Program-made: the position numbers and the translations under genes
Notes under the pieces: model-generated
What the model saw: only the letters and a program-made list of their open reading frames with translations
Databases searched by the model: none
What the model was told of the DNA's origin: nothing
NCBI GenBank assembly: GCA_023431185.1
Contig: JAEYXS010000026.1
Location: forward strand, 1-64,000
Source: Verrucomicrobiota bacterium
Lineage (GTDB): Bacteria; Verrucomicrobiota; Verrucomicrobiia; Limisphaerales; JAEYXS01
DNA: 64,000 bases
Direction of reading: 5' to 3'
Shown: piece by piece, positions 44,775 to 53,646 of the stretch
Layout: every line of letters begins with the position of its first letter
Numbering within the stretch: position 1 is the stretch's first letter

Positions 44775-46224
44775 ACGGAAAAGTATGAGTTTCGATTGGG
44801 TCTGGGCGTGCTCACCCCTCACCCTAGCCCTCTCCCCATTGAGGGGAGAGGGAAGGGAGGGCGCGTGCAGGCGATGGAGCCGCGCTTGCTGGGCGGCAAT
44901 TATTCTACTGGTGATTCCGTTGAGCAAAGCGCAGGCCGATGATGTCTTGCAGTTGCTGGATGGCTCGACGTTGCACGGGGCCTTGGATGGGCTGGAGCCG
45001 GGCCGGGCGGTGAACTGGAAGCATCCGGCGGCGAAGACCCCGCTGCAATTGAAGCCGGACAACCTGCGCCAGATCCGTTTCGGCAAGGCAGAGAAGCCGC
45101 CCATCGCCGCGAACACAACCTGCCGACTGATGTTCGACAATGGGGATGAAGTCTTCGGCCATCTGGTGAGCATGGATGCGGAGACAGTGGAGTTGGACAC
45201 GGCGTTTGCCGGGCGATTGAAGGCGCCGCGTTCCTCGGTGCAATCCATCCGCTTTTTGTGGAAGGGATTTGCGGCCACTTATGAGGGACCGACGGGACCG
45301 GATGACTGGGCAATCTCGCCCAGCAAGGATGTGTGGCGTTATGAGGATGGAGGCTTTCTTTCCACGGCAGTGGGTTCGCTGGGGCGGGATGTCAACCTGC
45401 CGGGCAAATCGCGCATCACCTTTGATATCGCGTGGACGGGCCAGCTCAGCCTTGCGTTCGCGATCTATACGGATTCCGTCGAGCGGTTTGATTTCGGGGC
45501 CTCGTCCTACATGTTCTACATCGGTTCCGGCTATGTGAATGTGCAGCGGGTGCAATCGGGCGTGGGCACGACGCATATCGGCCAGGCCCAGGTGCCGTCC
45601 ATGCGTGAACGGAACAAGGCGCGGATGGAGTTCCGCTGCAACCGCGAGACGGCCACCATCGCCCTGTATGTGGATGGCGAGTTCATCACGCAATGGCGGG
45701 ACCAGGGCGGGTTTGTGGCGAAGGGCGAGGGCATCTGCTTCTTCTCCCAGCGCATGGGGCCGATGATGAAGCTGACCAATGTGCGCGTCTCCGAGTGGGA
45801 CGGGCGCGATGACAAGCAGATGCCCGAGGTGAGACCCGAGGGGGTGCAGGTGCTCTATCTGGTGAACAATGATCAGGCGGAAGGCAAGCTGCTCGGCGTA
45901 CAGTCAGGCAAGGCGAATGTGCAGACGGACTTCGCCACGTTGAAGGTGCCGGTGGAGCGCATCACGGACATCTATCTGCGGCCCGGCCAGCCGATGACGA
46001 ATGTGCTGGCAGGTGAGGTGCGAGCGGTGTTTGCCGGGGGCGGCAGTGTGACTTTCACGATCGACCGCTGGAGCAAGGACGAGGTCGCGGGGAACAACCG
46101 GAACTTCGGCCGGGTGGCGCTCAAGACGGCGTGGGTGCGCCGTTTGCAGTTCAATCTGAACCGTTCACAAGCGCTGGAAGAAAACGGGTTCCTGCGCAAG
46201 GAGAACCCCTGGCTGGATGACTAG
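44764..46224 (+). CDS. Secreted lectin-like protein, copy 1, with repeat-derived leader
   Basis: A 486-residue exported protein. The core reads as a beta domain (DDVLQLLDGSTLHGAL), then a concanavalin-like domain (WRYEDGGFLS, FDIAWTGQLSLAFAIYTDS), then C-terminal LSm-like strands (VERITDIYLRP). The N-terminus is odd: codons for SPLTLALSPLRGEGREG come from a REP-like repeat (44811-44856). The hydrophobic signal (WAAIILLVIPLSKAQA) follows it. ATGs at 44764 and 44785 are alternatives. The paralogue lies 2 bp downstream. It could bind surface sugars; no catalytic residues are evident. Confidence 0.75.
   Translation: MSGERKSMSFDWVWACSPLTLALSPLRGEGREGACRRWSRACWAAIILLVIPLSKAQADDVLQLLDGSTLHGALDGLEPGRAVNWKHPAAKTPLQLKPDNLRQIRFGKAEKPPIAANTTCRLMFDNGDEVFGHLVSMDAETVELDTAFAGRLKAPRSSVQSIRFLWKGFAATYEGPTGPDDWAISPSKDVWRYEDGGFLSTAVGSLGRDVNLPGKSRITFDIAWTGQLSLAFAIYTDSVERFDFGASSYMFYIGSGYVNVQRVQSGVGTTHIGQAQVPSMRERNKARMEFRCNRETATIALYVDGEFITQWRDQGGFVAKGEGICFFSQRMGPMMKLTNVRVSEWDGRDDKQMPEVRPEGVQVLYLVNNDQAEGKLLGVQSGKANVQTDFATLKVPVERITDIYLRPGQPMTNVLAGEVRAVFAGGGSVTFTIDRWSKDEVAGNNRNFGRVALKTAWVRRLQFNLNRSQALEENGFLRKENPWLDD
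44811..44856. repeat. REP-like repeat inside a coding sequence
   Basis: Contains the word CTCACCCTAGCCCTCTCCCC and the 10-bp hairpin arms 44828-44837 and 44843-44852. It belongs to the same family as the inverted pair at 36259-36390. It encodes part of the N-terminus of the lectin-like protein. Confidence 0.8.
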
Positions 46225-46226
46225 CG

Positions 46227-47621
46227 ATGAAGTGCAAGCTACATAGCCGGATGATGATTTGGGTGCTGGCATTGGCCAGCAGCGTGATGTTGTACGCGGC
46301 GGAGGCTGAACCGGAGCCGCATCTGTTGACGTTAAAAAACGGGGACGTGTTGCGCGGCCGGATGGTTTCCTACGGACAACCGGGCGGACTGGGCTGGACG
46401 CGCACCGACAGTCTGGGAACGATGCATTTTGAGGCGGATAAAGTGCAGGCCATCGACCTGGGTTCGGTGAAGTCCGTGGCCGTGAGCGGCGACCTGCCAG
46501 CGCGGCTGCGGCTGCATAATGGCGATGTGCTGGACGGCAACATCACGGCGCTGGAGGCGAACGCGCTCAAGTTTGATTCCGTCTGTGCAGGTCCGTTGAC
46601 GATTCCGCGGACGCTGCTTCGCTCCATCGCGCCGCAGTCGGCCAATCTGGTGACCGTGTTCGACGGCATCACGGATACCAACGGGTGGACCTTTGCCGAT
46701 GTGACCAGCGCAGGCGAGGAAGGCGGTTACTGGGGCTTTCAGCAGGGTGCCTTTGTCGCCACGAAATCGGCCTCGGTCGCGCGTGACCTGAAATTGCCGG
46801 ACCAGATGACGATGGAGTTCGATGTGTCCTGGCGGGGCACGCTGAATCTGGCCATCGCGGTGTTCACGGATTCATTGAAACCGATCAGCCTGCGGGCGAA
46901 GGAGGATGAACCGCCCTTCGCCGCCTTTTACAGCATCCAGATCAACAGCCATTCGGTGAACCTGCTGCACGTGGGGCAGCAGGAGCCGTTGCGCAATCTG
47001 GGGCAGATCATCGCGCCGATGCTGGGGCAGAAGAACGAGGCGCACCTCACCATCCATGCGAGCAAGGAACGCCGGTTGGTGACATTGCTGATCGACGGCG
47101 TGCTGGCCAAGCAGTGGACGGATGGCGTGCCGAAGGCCGAGGGCACAGGCGTGCGGTTTGTGCATCAGGGCCAAGGGAACATCCGCCTGGGTAATCTGCG
47201 CATCCGCCAGTGGGACGGTCGCATGGATGAAATCAGCGCGACGCCGCATGTGGGGCCGGATGAAGCGGTCGTGACGGTGACCGGCGAGAAACTGGTGGGC
47301 AAGCTGCTCGGCTATGACACCAACAGCGTGCAATTGCAGACGGGCCAGTTGCCGTTCAAGGTCGGCTTGGAGCGGGTGCAACGCATCGAGTTCAGCCCGG
47401 TGAAGGTCGCCGCAGAGACATCGCTGGCGGCCAAAGGCCGGTTGACGCGGGCCAAACTGGCGAATGGCGGCGTGATCACCTTTCATCTGCTGGGCTGGCA
47501 GGACGGCAAGGCCAGGGGACTTTTGCCGGGCATCGGCGAGGTGGAGATCAAGACGGAACTGTTGCAAGCACTGGAGTTTCTGGATGCGGCGGCGGTTCCG
47601 GCGAAATCAGGCGGCGAGTGA
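46227..47621 (+). CDS. Secreted lectin-like protein, copy 2
   Basis: A 464-residue paralogue of the upstream gene, starting 2 bp after its stop. The signal peptide is MIWVLALASSVMLYAAEAE. The order is two LSm-like beta repeats (LTLKNGDVLRGRMVSY and RLHNGDVLDGNITALEANAL), a concanavalin-like domain (FDVSWRGTLNLAIAVFTDSL, LRIRQWDGRMDE) and two C-terminal repeats (GEKLVGKLLGYDTNSVQLQT, then ANGGVITFHLLGWQDG). It probably acts outside the membrane with copy 1. The close spacing suggests cotranscription and recent tandem duplication. Confidence 0.78.
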   Translation: MKCKLHSRMMIWVLALASSVMLYAAEAEPEPHLLTLKNGDVLRGRMVSYGQPGGLGWTRTDSLGTMHFEADKVQAIDLGSVKSVAVSGDLPARLRLHNGDVLDGNITALEANALKFDSVCAGPLTIPRTLLRSIAPQSANLVTVFDGITDTNGWTFADVTSAGEEGGYWGFQQGAFVATKSASVARDLKLPDQMTMEFDVSWRGTLNLAIAVFTDSLKPISLRAKEDEPPFAAFYSIQINSHSVNLLHVGQQEPLRNLGQIIAPMLGQKNEAHLTIHASKERRLVTLLIDGVLAKQWTDGVPKAEGTGVRFVHQGQGNIRLGNLRIRQWDGRMDEISATPHVGPDEAVVTVTGEKLVGKLLGYDTNSVQLQTGQLPFKVGLERVQRIEFSPVKVAAETSLAAKGRLTRAKLANGGVITFHLLGWQDGKARGLLPGIGEVEIKTELLQALEFLDAAAVPAKSGGE

Positions 47622-47691
47622 GAGAACGTGCTTCGGCATTGCCCACAGCCCTCGCGGATGGCAATAATGAGGCACATAACCCATTCCCATC

Positions 47692-48633
47692 ATGCAGATG
47701 AATCGTCGTGAATTTCTGGGCCGGTCAACGGCGGGAGCCTTGGCATTGGCGGCGGCGTCACCGTTTTTGGCCGAAGCGGCGGAGAAACCGCTGGAGATCA
47801 TCGATACCCACACGCATTTCTATGATCCAACACGGGCGCAAGGGGTGCCGTGGCCGCCAAAGAATGATCCGTTGCTCTACCGCAAGGTGATGCCGGCGGA
47901 TTACCGGGCGCAGAAGGTCGCGCAACCGGTGACCTCCACGGTCGTGCTGGAGGCGAGCGCATGGGTGGAGGACAACCAGTGGATCTTGGATCTTGCGAAG
48001 GCGGACAAATTCATCGTGGGCTTCTCCGGGAATCTCAAGCCGGGCGAGCCGGAGTTCGCGGCGAACTTGAAACGGTTCGCGGCGGACAAGAAGTATCGCG
48101 GCATCCGGTTGAATGGCCGGACGCTGGCGGATAATCTGAAGAACGAGGCTTTCGTGGCGGACATCAAGCGGTTGGCCGATCTGGATCTGGAGATGGATGT
48201 GAACGGGCCGATGGATACGTTGCCCGCCATCGTGGAGATCGCGCAGAAGCTGCCCAGCTTGCGCATCGTGATCAATCACCTGTCGAACACCCGTATCGAT
48301 GGCAAGACCGTCGATGCCACGTGGCAGAAAAACATGGAAGCATGCGCCAAACAGAAGCATGTCCATGCGAAGGTGTCGGGCCTGGTGGAAGGCACGGGCA
48401 AACGCGATGGCACAGCTCCGGCAGAGGCGGGTTTCTACAAACCGCAGCTCGATGTGATGTGGGGCGCGTTCGGCCCGGAGAAGCTGATCTATGGCAGCAA
48501 CTGGCCGGTGAGCGAGCGGTTCGCGCCGTTGGGGACTGTGCAGCAACTGGTGCATGATTATTTCAGTGCGAAGGGAGATCAGGCGCTGCGCGCGGTATTC
48601 GGGGGGAACGCGCGGAAGGTGTATAAGGTGTGA
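47692..48633 (+). CDS. Exported amidohydrolase (amidohydro_2 family)
   Basis: A 313-residue TIM-barrel hydrolase of the amidohydrolase 2 group, relatives of lactonases such as L-fucono-1,5-lactonase. The Tat-like signal is NRREFLGRSTAGALALAAAS. The metal motif is IDTHTHFYDP, and the closing motif is GAFGPEKLIYGSNWPVS with the conserved Asn/Asp-Trp-Pro. A strand IVINHLSN carries the active-site histidine. Substrates are not evident; related enzymes open sugar lactones. The ATG at 47692 opens MQMNRREF. It follows the secreted pair by 70 bp and may be a separate unit. Confidence 0.85.
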   Translation: MQMNRREFLGRSTAGALALAAASPFLAEAAEKPLEIIDTHTHFYDPTRAQGVPWPPKNDPLLYRKVMPADYRAQKVAQPVTSTVVLEASAWVEDNQWILDLAKADKFIVGFSGNLKPGEPEFAANLKRFAADKKYRGIRLNGRTLADNLKNEAFVADIKRLADLDLEMDVNGPMDTLPAIVEIAQKLPSLRIVINHLSNTRIDGKTVDATWQKNMEACAKQKHVHAKVSGLVEGTGKRDGTAPAEAGFYKPQLDVMWGAFGPEKLIYGSNWPVSERFAPLGTVQQLVHDYFSAKGDQALRAVFGGNARKVYKV

Positions 48634-48778
48634 GCCAGTTGAAATTGTTAAAACGGTTGAATCGTTGAAATGGGCTGCTGGCCCCGCGTGCTGGAGATGT
48701 AGCGGGTTAAAATTAGGTGACGTTTTCTGTTGCCAAAGGGGGCGTGATTCGTTGTGTTTCTTTTAGGGCGGCGCTGTT

Positions 48779-49609
48779 ATGGCTGTCCCGACCGCCGAAG
48801 CTATGGTGAATGAGACTTTGACAAGCGATATACCTGCGGCCAAACCGGCCATAAACTATCATGACCGCACGATCCGGCTTAACCCGCCGAAGAATGCGCT
48901 GAACAAGTGTCTGCGCGGATTGTTCGACTGGTTTGAGCGGCGGGTGGCCGGGGTGTCGGTGCATCCGGACCAGCATGTGTACGACAACCAGACGTTTCCT
49001 TGGGCGGCGGAAGTGGAGGCAGACTGGAAGCTGGTGCGGGCGGAGCTGGACCAGGTGATGAAGTTCCGCGACCAGATGCCGAGCTTTCAGGATATCCTCA
49101 AGGAAGTGGGCAACATCCAGACCGATGACCAGTGGAAGACGTACTTTCTCATGGGCATCGGCATGGATTGCACGGAGAACGCGAAGCGTTGCCCAGAAAC
49201 GATGCGGGTGCTGAACAAAATACCTGGGGTGAAGACGGCGTTCTTTTCCATCCTCTCGCCGAAGAAACACATCCCGGCGCATCGCGGGGCGTTCAATGGC
49301 GTGTTGCGGTTGCATTTGGCGCTGCTGGTGCCGGAGCCGAGGGAAAAGGTGCGTATCCGTATCGGCAATGATTTTTACAATTGGACGGAAGGCAAAGTGT
49401 TGATCTTTGACGACACGTACAATCACGAGGTGTGGAATGACACGGACGGTTATCGCGTGGTGTTGTTCGTGGATTTCGCACGACCGCTTAAATCGCCGTG
49501 GCACAAGCTGCTGGATGCGGTGCTCAATATGGCGTCACTCGCGCCGTTCCTGCGCGAGGCGGGGATGAAGCAGAAGAAGTGGGAGAAGAAGATGGGGGAG
49601 AAGAAATAG
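48779..49609 (+). CDS. Aspartyl/asparaginyl beta-hydroxylase family, LpxO-like
   Basis: A 276-residue Fe(II)/2-oxoglutarate oxygenase. The motif region HIPAHRGAFNGVLRLHLALL and the later GKVLIFDDTYNHEVWNDTDG fit LpxO and related hydroxylases that modify lipid A acyl chains or proteins. Metal histidines are expected in RLHLAL and YNHEVW. Residues before about 120 form an unusual extension. LpxO-type enzymes are membrane-associated; a membrane helix is not obvious here. The ATG at 48779 is the first in frame. The bidirectional terminator at 49692 ends it. Confidence 0.85.
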   Translation: MAVPTAEAMVNETLTSDIPAAKPAINYHDRTIRLNPPKNALNKCLRGLFDWFERRVAGVSVHPDQHVYDNQTFPWAAEVEADWKLVRAELDQVMKFRDQMPSFQDILKEVGNIQTDDQWKTYFLMGIGMDCTENAKRCPETMRVLNKIPGVKTAFFSILSPKKHIPAHRGAFNGVLRLHLALLVPEPREKVRIRIGNDFYNWTEGKVLIFDDTYNHEVWNDTDGYRVVLFVDFARPLKSPWHKLLDAVLNMASLAPFLREAGMKQKKWEKKMGEKK

Positions 49610-49691
49610 CAAACCGCAGAATACGCGGAACAAGCACAAGGGAAAATGGGGCAAGCGGCGCTTTGTTAGAGCAAAGCGAATTGCAAAATTA

Positions 49692-49719
49692 AGCCCGTTA
49701 CTCAACTGAGTAACGGGCT
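49692..49719. terminator. Bidirectional terminator between convergent genes
   Basis: A perfect 12-bp stem (49692-49703 with 49708-49719) and a 4-base loop, followed on the + strand by GCTTCTTTTTC and on the reverse strand by TTAATTTTGC. It ends both the LpxO-like gene and the ThuA gene. Confidence 0.9.
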
Positions 49720-49747
49720 GCTTCTTTTTCCAGATCGATAGCGGACT

Positions 49748-50680
49748 TTACTTCTTCTCGGCGGCCTTGGGCGCAGGTTTCTTGGGGGTCTTGGGGTCCA
49801 GGTTCTGCATGAGGTCTTCGTCGGTGACGGAGGATTTCACTCCGTCATCGGGCACTTTCACCTGGGAGACCCAGAGGATGGCGTTGAGTACGAGCTTGCG
49901 CTGGTCGTCGTTCTTCCAGCCGAGATGGTTGTGGCCGCCGGTAAAGCCGAAGCCGCGTCCGCCATCCGGGCGTTCATAGGCCCAGGCGACGTGTTGCGGT
50001 TCTTTGTTCGCCACAGCCTTGCGCACAGCGGGATTGCCACTGTGATGACCGTCGGGGCGGCTCATGGTGCTATCGGGAGCGAGGGCGGTAAGGATGGGAG
50101 TCACGCCTTTCATGCCCTCGACGAAGCGCATGTGGAAGTACCATTCATCATTCGTCATGAAAGGTTTCACCCCATTGGCGATAGGATGTTTGGGGAGGGA
50201 TTTGAAATCGCCGTCCCAATGCGGGTTCACGGACCAGTTCACCTCGAAGGCGCCACCGATCCATTCCAGAAACTCCTTCTGGCCTTTGGGCAACGTAGGC
50301 TCCACGGCGTAATGGAGGCAGGCGAGGCCGACGCCTTTGTCCATGAGTTTGCCGAGGACTTGCAGGCGGTCGCCTTGCAAGGCGGGATGGCCGCCGCCAC
50401 CGTCGCTGTAGATCACGATGCCGGCGGCACCTTCGAGGGCGGCATGGTCATCCACGGCCTTGTCCCCTTCCATCTTGGAGGGCCAGCCGTTGCTGTAAAC
50501 GACGGTGGTGATACCGCGCACTTCGGCGAGGCACTTCTGCAAGAGGAGGGAACCCGCACGGTGCTCATGCGCGAGCGGACCATGGCTGGGCTTGCCGGCG
50601 ATGAGGACGATCTTCTTGTCTGCCGCCTGACCTGTGAAGGCCAAGGTGAGCAGACCGAGGGCAAGAAACAATTTCTTCAT
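49748..50680 (-). CDS. Exported ThuA-domain protein, copy 2
   Basis: A 310-residue exported protein with a signal peptide (LFLALGLLTLAFTGQA) and a ThuA-like core: KIVLIAGKPSHG at the start, IVIYSDGGGGHPALQGD, LACLHYAVEP, and the late GRGFGFTGGHNH. It is distantly similar to the ThuA protein at 9666-10649 but differs in signal type (Sec here, Tat-like there). The C-terminal tail is Pro/Lys-rich. It likely has a role in carbohydrate turnover, not proven. Its start faces the propeller gene at 50816 across 135 bp of spacer. Confidence 0.83.
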   Translation of the reverse strand: MKKLFLALGLLTLAFTGQAADKKIVLIAGKPSHGPLAHEHRAGSLLLQKCLAEVRGITTVVYSNGWPSKMEGDKAVDDHAALEGAAGIVIYSDGGGGHPALQGDRLQVLGKLMDKGVGLACLHYAVEPTLPKGQKEFLEWIGGAFEVNWSVNPHWDGDFKSLPKHPIANGVKPFMTNDEWYFHMRFVEGMKGVTPILTALAPDSTMSRPDGHHSGNPAVRKAVANKEPQHVAWAYERPDGGRGFGFTGGHNHLGWKNDDQRKLVLNAILWVSQVKVPDDGVKSSVTDEDLMQNLDPKTPKKPAPKAAEKK

Positions 50681-50815
50681 GGTGTCTTGATTTCATCCTT
50701 TCTGCCGGGAAACGCGGGAAAAGGAAAGCGGCAAACAGCGGGAAGCCACCACCTTTGGCGAACCCGCCCGCTCATTAGTGCTTGCGGGGCGGATGGGTTT
50801 CGTCACCCTTGCGGA

Positions 50816-51721
50816 ATGAATTCCATGCTTCGTGTTCTGGCGGTGCTTTGCTTTCTCTGCGCGACAGCGATGCAGGCGGCACATCCGTTTCTCGCGTGTG
50901 ATTACGGCGGGAACAAGGTTTGCCGCGTCTCGGCAGAGGGGAAGATCGAGTGGCAGTATGATTGCAAGAACCCGCAGGATGTCTGGCTGCTGCCGAACGG
51001 GAATTACCTGTTCTGCTACGTCTCCGGGGCGGTGGAAGTGACGCCGGATACGGAGAAAAAAGTGGTGTGGGAATACAAGGCGCCCACGGAGGTGAAGTGC
51101 GAGGTGCATGCGTGCCAGCCGTTGGCGGATGGCAAGGTGATGATCGTGGAAACGGGCACAAGCCGCATCATTGAAGTAGATCGCGCGGGCAAAGTCGTGA
51201 AAGAAATCAAGCTCACCACCGACCCGAAAGTGAAGATGCATAACCAGTATCGCGGCACGCGCAAACTGGCTAACGGACACTACCTCGTGTGCTTCAAGGG
51301 CGAGGGCAAGATCGTGGAACTGGACCCGGACGGCAAAGTTCTGCGGGAGGTGAAGGTGCCGGGTGATCCGCATGGAGCGGTGCCGTTGCCCAAGGGCGGG
51401 ATGCTGGTGACGTGTGGCGACGGGCACAAGGTGCTGGAGTTCGACGGCAAGGGAAACATTGTTTGGGAACTGAACGAGAACGATCTGGAGGGAAATCCGC
51501 TGCGCTTGATGGCGGGCTGCCAGCGGTTGCCGAACGGAAACACGGTCTTCTGCAATTATCTGGGGCATGGCCATATCGGCAAGCAACCGCAGGTGCTGGA
51601 GGTGACACGCGACAAGAAAGTGGTCTGGCAGGTGGAAGATCACGCGCAGTTCAAGACGATCAACCAGATCCAGTTGCTGGATGTGAAGGGAAATGTGTTG
51701 AAGGGAGAGATACTCAGGTAG
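50816..51721 (+). CDS. Secreted beta-propeller protein
   Basis: A 301-residue exported propeller. A signal peptide (VLAVLCFLCATAMQA) precedes blades of about 40 residues with the recurring pattern V.W.Y/L..G.V.E.D: KIEWQYDCKNPQDVWLLPNG, TRKLANGHYLVCFKGEGKIV, GNIVWELNENDLEGNP and PNGNTVFCNYLG. It resembles PQQ/WD40-type propellers (quinoprotein-like), with no clear cofactor site. I chose the ATG at 50816; the longer frame starting inside the ThuA gene has no homology. It is 12 bp upstream of the acyltransferase gene. Confidence 0.8.
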   Translation: MNSMLRVLAVLCFLCATAMQAAHPFLACDYGGNKVCRVSAEGKIEWQYDCKNPQDVWLLPNGNYLFCYVSGAVEVTPDTEKKVVWEYKAPTEVKCEVHACQPLADGKVMIVETGTSRIIEVDRAGKVVKEIKLTTDPKVKMHNQYRGTRKLANGHYLVCFKGEGKIVELDPDGKVLREVKVPGDPHGAVPLPKGGMLVTCGDGHKVLEFDGKGNIVWELNENDLEGNPLRLMAGCQRLPNGNTVFCNYLGHGHIGKQPQVLEVTRDKKVVWQVEDHAQFKTINQIQLLDVKGNVLKGEILR

Positions 51722-51733
51722 GAGCGATCCAGC

Positions 51734-53401
51734 ATGGCCGACTCCATCACCGCGACCTCGGCACGGCGTCATGATCTGGATGCTTTGCGCGCGGTGGCGA
51801 TGCTCCTGGGCATCGTGCTACATGCGGCGCTTTCCTTCATGCCCGGTCCGTGGATGGCGCAGGACAGCCAGCAGAGCGTCGTCTTCGGCCTGCCGGTGGC
51901 GGCAATCCACGGGTTTCGCATGGCGCTGTTCTTCCTCATCAGCGGGTATTTCACGGCGCTGCTGTGGCGAAAACGCGGCTTGCGGGAACTGATCTGGCAG
52001 CGGTTCAAGCGCATCTTCCTGCCATGCATGTTGGGGCTGGTGACCATCGTGCCGGTGACATGGGTGGCCATCGCCATCGCCGTGCAGGGAGGCAGCCGTT
52101 CAAGCGCGACCAAGGGTGCCGATGATATCTGGACCGCTGCCGCGCATGGTGATACGGGCAAGGTGGAGCATCATCTCAGCCAAGGCACGCACGTGGATCA
52201 ACTGCATCCGGTGTGGGGCACGCCGGCTTTGACCATCGCGGCACTGCATGACCGGCTTGAGGTCGTCTCGCTGCTATTGGACAAGGGAGCCGATGTGAAC
52301 CGCACCAGTCGTGATGGCGGCACGGCGCTGCACGCGGCGGCATTTCTCGGACGCGAGACGGTGGTGAAGCTCTTGCTGGACAAGGGGGCGGATGCGAATC
52401 TCCGCAATCAGAACGGCCAGACCGCGCAGGAGACGATGCTGACAGATTGGGGAACCACCAGATTCATCGCGGGCATGCTCAAGCTCCACGTGGACAAGAA
52501 AGAGGTCACTACCGGACGCGCAGAAGCGGAGAAACATTTCAGCGCCCACGGTGTCAGTGCGCCCAAAGTGGAAAACTCATCACCGGCCAAGAAGAATAAA
52601 GAACGCCTCCTCAAGGCCTTGATGGCCATCCCGGTGTTTCATCATCTGTGGTTTCTGTGGTTCCTGTGCTGGCTGGTGGCGGGGTTTGCGATCTATGCGT
52701 TGATCGCGGACAAGCTGGGATGGAAAGGTGCGCCCGCTTTTCTGGTGGCATCACCCGCGCGTTACGCATGGCTGATCCCGTTAACGCTCATCCCGCAAGC
52801 GCAGATGGGCGAGATGAACCTGGCGTTCGGGCCGGATACCTCCATCGGCCTGTTACCGGTGCCGCATGTGCTGGGTTACTACGCGCTCTTCTTCGCGTTC
52901 GGCGTGCTGTATCACGACAGTGGCGAACACAGTGAAAGGATCGGGAAGCATTGGAAATGGACGCTGCCGTTCATGATGCTGGTGGTGTTTCCTATCGGTC
53001 TGGAACTGACCACGGGCAGCGTCGGGTTTCGCGATCAATTATTGCCGGCGTCATGGCAGCGACCGGTCGCGAATGTGCTGCAGGTCGTGTTCGCGTGGGG
53101 CATGTCCTTCGCGTGCATCGGAGTTTTCCGTAGCGTGTTCCACGGCGAAAGTCGGGTATGGCGTTATATGTCAGATGCCTCGTATTGGTTGTATGTGGCA
53201 CATCTGCCGTTAGTGATACTGTTGCAACATATCGTGCGCGACTGGCCTCTGCCCTCTTTGATGAAGTTCCTGCTCATCTGTCTCGTGACGACGGGTGTAT
53301 TGCTGCTTAGTTATCAATACCTGGTGCGGTATACGTGGATCGGGCGGCTGCTGAACGGGCCGAGGGAGCGGGGCGAGAAAACCGTATCCGTGCAGGGATG
53401 A
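51734..53401 (+). CDS. Acyltransferase-3 membrane protein with inserted ankyrin repeats
   Basis: A 555-residue acyltransferase-3/OpgC-like protein. The catalytic-type histidine is H30 in the first helix (AVAMLLGIVLH). Helices follow, including IHGFRMALFFLISGYFTALL, then the conserved RFKRIFLP. Between about residues 129 and 240 there is an ankyrin segment with at least three repeats (LHDRLEVVSLLLDKGADVN and LGRETVVKLLLDKGADANL). The second set of helices then resumes (HHLWFLWFLCWLVAGF onwards). The insertion splits the barrel between helices 3 and 4. It is probably an envelope glycan or glucan acylation enzyme. It follows the propeller gene by 12 bp. Confidence 0.85.
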   Translation: MADSITATSARRHDLDALRAVAMLLGIVLHAALSFMPGPWMAQDSQQSVVFGLPVAAIHGFRMALFFLISGYFTALLWRKRGLRELIWQRFKRIFLPCMLGLVTIVPVTWVAIAIAVQGGSRSSATKGADDIWTAAAHGDTGKVEHHLSQGTHVDQLHPVWGTPALTIAALHDRLEVVSLLLDKGADVNRTSRDGGTALHAAAFLGRETVVKLLLDKGADANLRNQNGQTAQETMLTDWGTTRFIAGMLKLHVDKKEVTTGRAEAEKHFSAHGVSAPKVENSSPAKKNKERLLKALMAIPVFHHLWFLWFLCWLVAGFAIYALIADKLGWKGAPAFLVASPARYAWLIPLTLIPQAQMGEMNLAFGPDTSIGLLPVPHVLGYYALFFAFGVLYHDSGEHSERIGKHWKWTLPFMMLVVFPIGLELTTGSVGFRDQLLPASWQRPVANVLQVVFAWGMSFACIGVFRSVFHGESRVWRYMSDASYWLYVAHLPLVILLQHIVRDWPLPSLMKFLLICLVTTGVLLLSYQYLVRYTWIGRLLNGPRERGEKTVSVQG

Positions 53402-53501
53402 CGAACGGGGTTTTTGCGTTTGGAGCAAATGGTTGAAAGAATCCGGCCCGAGGAAAATGCTTTGAAATGAGAGAGCCTTTGCAAGCGCACCAGAAACTCT
53501 G

Positions 53502-53592
53502 GCGGCCCTTCAGGCCGCACTCATCCGGCACCCTCTCTCACCCAGGGCAGCAGGAGCTGCCCTGGGCTGGATTCTTTTGGCCCGTTGGGCCA
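53502..53592. repeat. Dispersed compound hairpin repeat, copy 2
   Basis: Three hairpins in a row. The CCCAGGGCA/TGCCCTGGG stem, linker CTGGATTCTTTTGGCCC and GGGCCAGA end match the reverse complement of 30003-30080. The GGCCCTTCAGGCC word at its left is typical of repeats scattered through planctomycete and verrucomicrobial genomes; that comparison is from memory. Confidence 0.65.
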
Positions 53593-53646
53593 GATATCAT
53601 TTACCGGTCAAATTTTATGAGGCGTTCGGGAAGCCGCTGACGGGGA

